From Elusimicrobiales bacterium (GTDB lineage: Bacteria; Elusimicrobiota; Elusimicrobia; Elusimicrobiales; UBA9959), in NCBI GenBank assembly GCA_028688015.1, contig JAQTZB010000006.1, forward strand, positions 43,381 to 107,380: a stretch of DNA of 64,000 nucleotides, written 5' to 3'. Made by a program: the position numbers and the translations under genes. The notes below the pieces were generated by a model that was not told the origin of the DNA, searched no databases, and saw only the letters and a list, made by a program, of their open reading frames with translations. Position 1 is the stretch's first letter; each line of letters opens with the position of its first letter. Shown here one piece after another: positions 7,671 to 14,922 of the stretch.

Positions 7671-8561
7671 ATGTTCGCTTTCGCTAAAAGAACCATGATT
7701 TTCCTGTCGGTGAATGTCCTCATCCTGCTGACGCTGTCCTTTACGCTGCGGCTGCTGGGCATAGGGCATTACTTCACGGCCCGCGGCATAGACTACAACG
7801 CGCTGCTGGCCTTCTGCCTGCTCTGGGGCATGGGCGGCGCCTTCATCTCGCTGGCGCTCTCGCGCATCCTGGCCAAGCTGATGATGGGCGTGCGCGTGAT
7901 AGACCCGAATAGCGCCGACCACGGCGAGCGCGAGCTGGTGGCCACAGTGCACCGGCTGGCCGCCGCGGCCAACCTGCCGGCGATGCCCGAGGTGGGTTGG
8001 TACGACAGCCAGGAGGTGAATGCCTTCGCTACCGGCCCCACCAAGAGCCGCGCGCTGGTGGCCGTTTCCGCCGGGCTCATGGAGAAGATGAGCCGCGAAG
8101 AGGTGGAGGGCGTGCTGGGCCACGAGATCGCCCACATCGCCAACGGCGACATGGTGACGATGACGCTGGTGCAGGGCGTCATCAACGCGCTGGTGATGTT
8201 CCTCGCCCGCGTGATAGCTTTCTTCCTGGCCAACCGCGGCCGCGACAGCGACAGCAGCTCGGCCCCGAGCTACCTGGTGGTCTTTCTGCTCGAGATGGTG
8301 CTGAGCTTCTTCGGCATGATCGCCGTGGCCGCGTTCTCGCGCTACCGCGAGTTCCGCGCCGACGCCGGCAGCGCCGAGCTGGCCGGCCGCCAGAAGATGA
8401 TAGCCGCCCTGGAGGCGCTGCAGCGCACCTCGCGCTACGTGGACCTGACCGGCAGGCAGTCGGTGGCCACGCTGAAGATCTCGGGCAAGCGCGCCTTCAT
8501 GCTGTTCGCCACGCACCCGCCGCTGGAAGACCGGATAGCGCGGCTCAAGTCGGCCGTCTAA
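7671..8561 (+). CDS. htpX: HtpX-like membrane zinc metalloprotease (M48)
   Basis: 296 aa. Two N-terminal membrane helices (residues 8-30 and 44-66), a cytoplasmic M48 domain with GHEIAHIANGD (zinc ligands His151 and His155, catalytic Glu152), two more hydrophobic segments (165-188, 200-222), and FSRYREFRADAGSAE, where Glu227 should be the third ligand. HtpX degrades misfolded inner-membrane proteins and works alongside FtsH. A TAAAAT -10 box and a strong AAGGAGG site precede the ATG. The length matches the family. Confidence 0.95.
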   Translation: MFAFAKRTMIFLSVNVLILLTLSFTLRLLGIGHYFTARGIDYNALLAFCLLWGMGGAFISLALSRILAKLMMGVRVIDPNSADHGERELVATVHRLAAAANLPAMPEVGWYDSQEVNAFATGPTKSRALVAVSAGLMEKMSREEVEGVLGHEIAHIANGDMVTMTLVQGVINALVMFLARVIAFFLANRGRDSDSSSAPSYLVVFLLEMVLSFFGMIAVAAFSRYREFRADAGSAELAGRQKMIAALEALQRTSRYVDLTGRQSVATLKISGKRAFMLFATHPPLEDRIARLKSAV

Positions 8562-8566
8562 CGCCA

Positions 8567-8589
8567 GCCGCCCGCCCCAAGCGGGCGGC
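8567..8589 (+). terminator. possible terminator hairpin without U-tract
   Basis: GCCGCCCGC and its complement around CCCAA form a strong 9-bp stem just after the htpX stop. A T-run is missing, so it could be a 3'-end stabiliser instead. Confidence 0.4.
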
Positions 8590-8669
8590 CTGATTCTCGG
8601 GTCCGCGCCGCGCCCCCGGTGGCGTTTTGCCCGGGCTGTTGCTATAATCTCCTCTAGGGGGAGAAACCT

Positions 8670-9401
8670 ATGTGCGGCAGATATTCTCAGACTCTGGACC
8701 TGGCCGAAGTAGTAAAGCGCTTCGGCATTAAGCCCCCGCCTTTCAACGCCAAGCCTTCTTATAACATCGCGCCCGGGTCCCAGGTGCCGGTGGTTTGCTT
8801 TGGCGGACTGAAGCTGCTGAAGTGGGGCTTCATCCCAGCCTGGTCCTCAGGCGCCGCCGGCCTGGGCGCCTCCATGCCGCTGTTCTCCGCCGGCAACACG
8901 CTGGAGCGGAAGTTCTCCGAAGAGACCGCGCCCGACACGGCCGCGCCGCAGGCGCGGGAGGGCTTCATCAACGCCAGGGCCGAGGGTATCGCTTCCCGCC
9001 CCGCTTTCAGGACCGCCTTCTACCATACCCGCTGCCTGGTCCCCGCGGACGGTTTCTACGAGTGGCACAGCTCGGCCGGCGTAAAGGCGCCCTACCGCTT
9101 TGAAATGCGCGACAAGGGCCTGTTCGGCATGGCGGGCGTTTACGAGGAGAAAAGCGGCACCTTCGCTATCATCACGGCCGCGGCCAGCGCGCTGGTGCGC
9201 ACGGTTCACCACCGCATGCCGGTCATCCTGGAGCGCGGCCAGGAGGCGCAGTGGCTGGACCCGAAGTTCAGGGACAGCGAGACCCTGCTGCCGCTGCTGC
9301 GCGCCTACGATTCGGCGAAGATGCACGGCTACCGCGTCTCCGACGTGGTGAACGATCCGAAGAACGATTCCCCCGACTGCCTCAAACCCCTCGAGGCCTG
9401 A
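8670..9401 (+). CDS. yedK: SRAP-domain protein (YedK/HMCES), abasic-site DNA-protein crosslinker
   Basis: 243 aa, the usual length. It starts MCGRYSQT; the Cys exposed after Met removal forms the thiazolidine link to an abasic site in single-stranded DNA. Other family marks are YNIAPGSQVPV, LKWGFIPAWS, INARAEGIASRPAF, CLVPADGFYEWH (catalytic Glu) and HHRMPVIL (His). It shields abasic sites at forks. TATAAT lies upstream and GGGGGAGAAACCT is the ribosome site. The sirtuin gene starts 5 nt after the stop, so they form one operon. Confidence 0.95.
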   Translation: MCGRYSQTLDLAEVVKRFGIKPPPFNAKPSYNIAPGSQVPVVCFGGLKLLKWGFIPAWSSGAAGLGASMPLFSAGNTLERKFSEETAPDTAAPQAREGFINARAEGIASRPAFRTAFYHTRCLVPADGFYEWHSSAGVKAPYRFEMRDKGLFGMAGVYEEKSGTFAIITAAASALVRTVHHRMPVILERGQEAQWLDPKFRDSETLLPLLRAYDSAKMHGYRVSDVVNDPKNDSPDCLKPLEA

Positions 9402-9406
9402 CCCGC

Positions 9407-10150
9407 ATGGACTCTACCCTCCGCAAAGCCAGGACGCTGGCGGCCGGCGCCAGGAAGATCCTGGTGTTCACCGGCGCCGGCATCTCCACCGGCAGCGGCA
9501 TCCCCGATTTTCGCGGCCCGGACGGCGTCTGGACCAAACGTGAGCCGGTGCTTTACCGGGAGTTCATGGATTCCACCAGGGCCAAGCAGGAATACTGGAA
9601 GTACAAGGCGGAGACTTTCCCGGCTTTCCTGGCCGCGCGGCCCAACGCCGCGCACAACGCCCTGGCGGCGCTGGAGGCTGCCGGCCGGCTGCTGGCGCTG
9701 GTGACGCAGAATATAGACGGGCTGCACCGGACGGCGGGCACGGGCCCGGACAAGCTGGTGGAACTGCACGGCACGGGGCTCTGCGCGGAATGCGTGGACT
9801 GCTTCGGCTGGACCTCCATGGAGGAGGCTGTAGCGAAGTTCAATAACGACGGAGCGCCGCCGCAATGCGCCTGCGGGGGCTGGCTGAAGCCGGCCGTGGT
9901 GATGTTCGGCCAGCCGCTGGACCAGGAGTGCCTGATCAAGGCTTTCAGGGCGGCCGAAAATTGCGACCTGGTCGTCTCTGTCGGTTCTGCGCTCTCCGTG
10001 GAACCCGCGGCCTCGGTGCCGCTGGCCGCCAAATCCGCCGGCAAGCCGTACCTTATAATCAATCGCGGCCCCACCGCCCACGACGCCCTGTGCGACCTCA
10101 AGCTGGACGCCGACGCCTGCGAGATACTCCCTCAACTATTTACCCAATAA
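9407..10150 (+). CDS. cobB: Sir2-family NAD-dependent protein deacylase
   Basis: 247 aa from the ATG five bases after yedK; the reading frame is open further upstream but that part overlaps yedK. Rossmann motifs: FTGAGISTGSGIPDFRG (NAD pocket), TQNIDGLH (catalytic region) and HGT with the active-site His. A zinc ribbon of two Cys pairs (CAEC near 123-126 and CAC near 152-154) is present. VGSALSVEPA binds the ribose. It removes acyl groups from lysines using NAD. The Tyr/Arg pair that marks class III desuccinylases is not obvious, so plain deacetylase is the safer call. Confidence 0.93.
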   Translation: MDSTLRKARTLAAGARKILVFTGAGISTGSGIPDFRGPDGVWTKREPVLYREFMDSTRAKQEYWKYKAETFPAFLAARPNAAHNALAALEAAGRLLALVTQNIDGLHRTAGTGPDKLVELHGTGLCAECVDCFGWTSMEEAVAKFNNDGAPPQCACGGWLKPAVVMFGQPLDQECLIKAFRAAENCDLVVSVGSALSVEPAASVPLAAKSAGKPYLIINRGPTAHDALCDLKLDADACEILPQLFTQ

Positions 10151-10564
10151 ATATTCGGTGACCTGCCGCGAGGTGCGCTCGTGGGTTGGCGGCCTACCGC
10201 AGGGGGTAGGAACGCAAAACGCGCTCGCGCACACCGTGCGCTCGCTCCGCATTCGCCCTCGGCGCTACGCAAGCCTCGGGCAAGAAAGTGTCGCTTCGCT
10301 CCACGCATGAGGGTTTTGCTAACCCTACCCCCTGCGGTCTCCGCTGATGGCTCGCTTGGGGTAGTACTGACAAACATACGGAGGGGACGGCGGGGGAGGG
10401 GTTCCGTGCGACTTTGGGGAAGGGGGCCCCGCCCATAATTTCCCAAGGGCGGGGGGAACCGCGCAACGGTTCCCTTCTGCCCAGGAGCACGGGGCCCCTC
10501 CCCTGCTGGCCCCGACTTCGCATCTCGCGGGCCCTGGGCAGGGAAGTTTTGTAAAATTGTAGGG
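10151..10564. other. 414-nt intergenic region rich in inverted repeats
   Basis: No credible gene. A 15-bp perfect inverted repeat (arms 10196-10210 and 10324-10338, core CCGCAGGGGGTAGG) is extended inward by GCAAAAC/GTTTTGC, making a long hairpin with a roughly 90-nt head. Further on, CCCCGCCC/GGGCGGGG (near 10428-10458) and GAACCG-CGCAA-CGGTTC (near 10458-10475) form two smaller hairpins. TAAAAT at 10552-10557 probably serves the next gene. It could be a structured RNA, a long 3'/5' untranslated region, or a degraded repeat element. Confidence 0.5.
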
Positions 10565-12469
10565 ATGAATAAGGACAGGCGTGGGCTTTTCTTTAACTTT
10601 TTCTTATTATTCCTCGGCTTCTCGCTGCTGACGCGCCTGACGCTGCTGGTCATGGCGTGGCCCGAGCTGGACGGCGGGCTTTGGGTGCTGCTGAAGATCT
10701 TCGGGGCCGGTCTGGTCTACGACTGCGCCGCTTTCTCCTATCCCGGCGCCGCCCTGGCGCTGTACCTGCTGGCCGTGCCGGAGCGGGTCTACTCCCATAT
10801 CTATCACCGCCCGGTCATGTACGCGGCGTTCTTCGCCGCCGCCTTCCTGCTGGCTTTCAACCTGGCCGCCGAATATTATTTCTTCTATGAGTTCGGCGTG
10901 CGCTACAACTTCATAGCAGTGGACTACCTGGTCTACACCAACGAGGTGGTGGGCAATATCCGAGAGTCTTACAACCTGCCGGTGGTGCTGCCGCTGGTGG
11001 GCGCGCTGGCCGCGGGCTCGCTGTGGCTGTTCGGCCGCAGGCTGTCCTTCTGCTTCGCCGACCCGCTGCCGCTCAAGCGGCGCCTGGCCTGGGGCCTGCC
11101 CGCGCTGGCTCTGCCCGCCCTGGTTTTCCTGCTGCTCGACGGGCGGCTGGCGCAGGTGTCCAGGAACGAGTTCGCCAAAGAAGTGGCCATGAACGGGCTG
11201 TACTCGTTCGGCTCCGCTTTCCTCAATAACGAGCTGCCCTACGATAAATTCTACGCCTCCATCGACCAGGCGGAGGCCTTCAGGAACCTGCGCGCCGGCC
11301 TGGCGCAGCCCGGCGCCGCCTTCAAAGGCGAAGGGCTGGACGTCCTGCGCTCCATCAAAGGCCGCGGGCCGCTGAAGAAACTTAATGTCGTGGTGCTGGT
11401 GGAAGAGAGCCTCAGCGCCGAATATTTGAAGGCCTTCGGGGCCGCCAAGGGCGACGCCTTGCCCAACCTGGACGCGCTGGCCGCGAAGTCTCTGTTCTTC
11501 AAACGCTATTACGCCGCCGGCACGCGCACCGTGCGCGGCCTGGAGGCCATGACGCTGTCCATCCCTCCGCTGCCCGGCACCTCCATAGTGAAGCGGCCTG
11601 ACAACGGGGATTTCTTCTCGTGGGGCTCGGTGATGCGGGGCCTCGGCTACGCCAGCAAGTATATTTACGCCGGGTACGGCTACTTCGACAACATGAACGC
11701 CTTTTACTCGGGCAACGGCTTCGACATCGTGGACCGCGCCAATTTCACCAAGGACGAGATAACCTTCGCCAATATCTGGGGCGTCTGCGACGGCGACCTG
11801 CTCTCCAAGACGCTGAAAGAGGCGGACGCCGACTATAAGGCCGGCAGGCCGTTCTTCTACATGGTCATGACGACCACCAACCACCGCCCCTTTACCTATC
11901 CCGAGGGCAAGATAGATATCCCGCCGTCGTCCCAGAGCCGCCGCGGCGCCATAAAGTACTCCGACTACGCCATCGGCGAGTTCCTGGCGGCAGCCGCGAA
12001 GAAGCCCTGGTTCAAAGACACTGTCTTCATCATCACCGCCGACCACTGCGCCAACTCCGCCGGCAAGGCCGAGATCCCGGTGCGCAATTACCACATCCCG
12101 CTGCTCATTTACTCCCCGGCGCACGTGAAGCCCGGAGAGGTGCGCACCCTGGCAGCGCAGGCCGACCTGGCCCCCACGGTGCTGGGGCTGATGAACGCCT
12201 CCTACGACAGCCGCTTCTTCGGGCGCGACCTCTTGGACGGCAAGCCGGAGGGCCGCGCCTTCCTGTCCACCTTTCAGAAGATGGGCCTGTTGAAGGACGG
12301 GGAACTGGCCGTGCTGGGCCCGAAGAAATACCTGAAAACCTATAAGTGGGAAGAGGCCGCTCAGACGCTGGCTGAAACTCCCGAAGACAAGGTTCTGGAG
12401 GGGGAGGCCGTCTCCTTCTACCAGGGCGCCAACTACGTTTACAAGAAGCGGCTGAACCGGCTGAAGTAA
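10565..12469 (+). CDS. LTA-synthase/MdoB-like sulfatase-fold phosphotransferase (membrane)
   Basis: 634 aa: five membrane helices in the first 200 residues, then a periplasmic alkaline-phosphatase/sulfatase domain (about 270-560). VVVLVEESLS provides the first metal-binding acid, GTRTVRGLEA the nucleophilic Thr, TTTNHRPFTYPEG the substrate loop, and FIITADHCAN the metal-binding Asp-His. Relatives move phosphoglycerol or phosphoethanolamine from lipids onto teichoic acids, glucans or lipid A. In a Gram-negative cell an envelope glycan or lipid A is the likelier acceptor; this is inference. TAAAAT lies 7 nt before the ATG. The barrel protein gene follows after 3 nt. Confidence 0.88.
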   Translation: MNKDRRGLFFNFFLLFLGFSLLTRLTLLVMAWPELDGGLWVLLKIFGAGLVYDCAAFSYPGAALALYLLAVPERVYSHIYHRPVMYAAFFAAAFLLAFNLAAEYYFFYEFGVRYNFIAVDYLVYTNEVVGNIRESYNLPVVLPLVGALAAGSLWLFGRRLSFCFADPLPLKRRLAWGLPALALPALVFLLLDGRLAQVSRNEFAKEVAMNGLYSFGSAFLNNELPYDKFYASIDQAEAFRNLRAGLAQPGAAFKGEGLDVLRSIKGRGPLKKLNVVVLVEESLSAEYLKAFGAAKGDALPNLDALAAKSLFFKRYYAAGTRTVRGLEAMTLSIPPLPGTSIVKRPDNGDFFSWGSVMRGLGYASKYIYAGYGYFDNMNAFYSGNGFDIVDRANFTKDEITFANIWGVCDGDLLSKTLKEADADYKAGRPFFYMVMTTTNHRPFTYPEGKIDIPPSSQSRRGAIKYSDYAIGEFLAAAAKKPWFKDTVFIITADHCANSAGKAEIPVRNYHIPLLIYSPAHVKPGEVRTLAAQADLAPTVLGLMNASYDSRFFGRDLLDGKPEGRAFLSTFQKMGLLKDGELAVLGPKKYLKTYKWEEAAQTLAETPEDKVLEGEAVSFYQGANYVYKKRLNRLK

Positions 12470-12472
12470 CTT

Positions 12473-13996
12473 ATGAAAAAACTATTCCTGCTCGTGCTCC
12501 TGCTGCCGGCCCTGCCTCTTGCCGCCGCCCAGCCCGGCGGCTACGACTACGGCATGGAACAGCGCAAGAACGGCGACTACGCCGGGGCTAAAGCGACTTT
12601 TATGAACCTGCTGCTGTCCGGGCCCGCTAGCTCCGGCGCCCTTGAGGGCCTGGGGCTCGCCTGCATAGCCCTCGGCCAGTACGAGGAGGCCTCTGTTTAC
12701 CTGGAGCAGTGGAACGCGCAGAGCCCCGGCAGCCAGTACGTCCTGGGTCTGCTGGCCCGCGCCCGCAGCGGCATGAACGACGATAAGGGCGCGCTGCGCG
12801 CCTACGCCGGCCTGGCCGCGCTGGATCCCCGCAACTGCGCCGCCCGCCAGCGCGTAGATTCTCTCTCGGAGCGCGCCGGGTCCGCGGTCTTCCCCAGGGC
12901 CCGCGCTTACCGCTCCGTCTCGCTTGAAAGCCTGGCCACCAGCAACCCGCAGCGCATCATTTACGAGGGCTCCTCCGCGGGCGCCCGCTTCCGGACCCCG
13001 CTGAAGGGCGGTCTGGATGTTTTCGGCGGGGCCGAACTTCGCACCGATGCCCAGCGCAACGCCGGGCGCGGGTTCACCTATTTCGAGATCCAGGAGCAGG
13101 CTTACTCCGCCGGCCTTTCGGGCCGCTATGGTAAAGAGCTGCTCTGGGAGGGCGAGTACGGGCAGTCCCTGTTCTCTGATATTTCTTCGCCTGGCGGCGG
13201 GCAGCTCTCCCTGGGCCGCGGCAGGGCGGCGCTGCGCCGGCGCTCTTCGTCGCTGGAGCTGCTTACCCAGCCGCGCCTGGTCCGCACCTCGTGCGGCGCG
13301 CACCTGTACCGCATCCCGCGCGAAAACTCGGCGCGCGCCGAAACCGCCGGGCCGCTGCTCGGCTGGGATTGGACGGCCAGGGCCGGGCTCAGCGCCGTGG
13401 CCGGCGGCACCACGCTCGGCACCGCGGGCCTGCGCGGCCTGAAGGATTACGGGGCTTACGGCTTCTCTACTGGCTATTCGCACGGCCAGCAGGAGTTCTA
13501 CAGCGCGGCCGCCTCGGGCCGCCTGCGCTACGTTCACGCCGACCGCTTCGGCGCCGGCGTGAGCCGCGGGGAGAAGGAAGTTTACCGGGCCGGCGCCTCG
13601 CTGGGCCGTTCTTTCTTCTCGGACGGCAACCGCCTTTCCGAGGCCGACGGCTACCTTACGGCGTGGCTGCCCTGGCAGAAAGAATTTTCCGGCGGCTACC
13701 GGTTCTCTCACCTCAATTTCACCCGGGGCCTCGACGGCTACGATACGCTGGACGAGACCGGTCACTGGCTCGGCGCCGGGTGGCGCCGCTGCGCCGGCTA
13801 CAACTGGTCGGCCGACGCCGGCTACGAGCACGGCTACGTTACGGATAAGCTGATGTCCTACCACGCGGATCTCTATACGGCCGGGGCGGAATGGTATTCC
13901 GGCCGCGGCTCGGTGCGGCTGCAGGGCCGCCGCCGCACCACCGGCGGGCGCGGCCATTCCTGGTCGGCCGGCCTGCAGGCGCGCTATAACTTTTAA
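12473..13996 (+). CDS. TPR protein with YaiO-like outer-membrane beta-barrel
   Basis: 507 aa with a signal peptide (MKKLFLLVLLLPALPLAAA). Residues 25-140 are about three TPR units (GDYAGAKATFMNLLL, GQYEEASVYLEQW, DDKGALRAYAGLAALDPRN). The remaining 350 residues alternate hydrophobic and polar positions with many Tyr/Gly turns (SAGLSGRYGKELLWEGEYG, GGYRFSHLNFT) and end in RYNF, with the terminal aromatic expected of an outer-membrane barrel. YaiO-type barrels accompany exported polysaccharides. It is probably co-transcribed with the upstream sulfatase. Its end overlaps the convergent next gene by 4 nt. Confidence 0.78.
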   Translation: MKKLFLLVLLLPALPLAAAQPGGYDYGMEQRKNGDYAGAKATFMNLLLSGPASSGALEGLGLACIALGQYEEASVYLEQWNAQSPGSQYVLGLLARARSGMNDDKGALRAYAGLAALDPRNCAARQRVDSLSERAGSAVFPRARAYRSVSLESLATSNPQRIIYEGSSAGARFRTPLKGGLDVFGGAELRTDAQRNAGRGFTYFEIQEQAYSAGLSGRYGKELLWEGEYGQSLFSDISSPGGGQLSLGRGRAALRRRSSSLELLTQPRLVRTSCGAHLYRIPRENSARAETAGPLLGWDWTARAGLSAVAGGTTLGTAGLRGLKDYGAYGFSTGYSHGQQEFYSAAASGRLRYVHADRFGAGVSRGEKEVYRAGASLGRSFFSDGNRLSEADGYLTAWLPWQKEFSGGYRFSHLNFTRGLDGYDTLDETGHWLGAGWRRCAGYNWSADAGYEHGYVTDKLMSYHADLYTAGAEWYSGRGSVRLQGRRRTTGGRGHSWSAGLQARYNF

Positions 13997-14922
13997 TTTT
14001 CAGGGTTCTGGCTTTCCAGCCAGTTGCGGTAGGTGCGGTAGTGATGGATCACGAAGCCGCCGAAGGCCGGCTCCGGCGCGAAAGCCTTCTCGGTCAGCGC
14101 CAGTTCCCGCTCCATGTCTCCCGCCTTCAGGTGATAGAAAGAGACCTTCTCTATTTCGTTCTTGCCGGTTTCCACCCCGATAATAACTTTGCGCCCGATC
14201 CCCGCCGCGTATTTTAATTCCGAAGCGGCGTGGGCTATGATCCCGTCGCGGCCCTCGGCGCGGTCGCGGTAATCCATCAGGGCCAGGTAATCGTAAACGT
14301 CGGCGGCGTGCTCGCTGACCGGCTTCACCCGGCCTTCCCATTCCAGCGTAATGCCGTCCAGCCAGAACGGCACCGCCGGGCCAACGGCGAGGTCGAGCTT
14401 ATAGGCTTTCTTCAGGTCCATCAGCTTGCGGCTCATGGACAGGAATTCCAGCAGCAGGGCGGTCTTGCGCTCTTTCCACTGGTCCAGGATATGCGGCTCT
14501 ATGTCCAGATTCACGCCTTCGAACCTGTCCCTCTCCTTTTCGCGGGCGTTGTAATCCAGCACGCGTTTCAGCATGGCCAGCGCGTCGGGATGACGGGCGG
14601 GCAGGACATATTCCTCGGTGTTGAGATAGGCGGAGCCCAGCAGAGCGTAAGTGCGGATGCCTTCGCCCCGCAGCCTGCGTATCAGGCGGCGGTACAGCCG
14701 CGGCTTTTGCACCAGCAGGTTGCGGCCCTGGAAGGAGTCGGCGTAGAGATAGAGGGTATTGATCCCGCGAGCTTTGAAAAAGGAGATCGCGTCTTTAGCG
14801 GCCGACCGGCTCTCCAGCATGGCGTAAGACTCTTTTTCCCACATCCAGACCGCCCTGTCGGTCGCGGCCCTGGCGCAGGGGGCCGCCAGCAGCAGGACCA
14901 GCGCGGCAAGCAGGCTTCTCAT
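13993..14922 (-). CDS. exported TIM-barrel protein resembling glycoside hydrolases
   Basis: 309 aa with a signal peptide ending in CARA. The chain alternates strand and helix like a TIM barrel: AVWMWE, INTLYLYADSFQ, IRTYALLG, FEGVNLDIEPH (acidic pair Asp140/Glu142 at the end of a strand, as in GH18-like folds), LDLAVGPAVPFW, YLALMDYRDR, KVIIGVETG and GGFVIHHYRTY. Those residues suggest sugar-polymer hydrolysis or binding, though no exact family is recognised. It overlaps the upstream sulfatase gene by ATGA, so it is coupled to an envelope-polymer enzyme; the substrate may be that polymer. Confidence 0.72.
   Translation of the reverse strand: MRSLLAALVLLLAAPCARAATDRAVWMWEKESYAMLESRSAAKDAISFFKARGINTLYLYADSFQGRNLLVQKPRLYRRLIRRLRGEGIRTYALLGSAYLNTEEYVLPARHPDALAMLKRVLDYNAREKERDRFEGVNLDIEPHILDQWKERKTALLLEFLSMSRKLMDLKKAYKLDLAVGPAVPFWLDGITLEWEGRVKPVSEHAADVYDYLALMDYRDRAEGRDGIIAHAASELKYAAGIGRKVIIGVETGKNEIEKVSFYHLKAGDMERELALTEKAFAPEPAFGGFVIHHYRTYRNWLESQNPEN

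Noticed and set aside
10132..10653. 173-codon minus-strand frame in the region after the sirtuin gene
   Set aside because: It overlaps the next gene's start, is Arg/Pro/Ser-biased and has no domain; the inverted repeats explain the region better.
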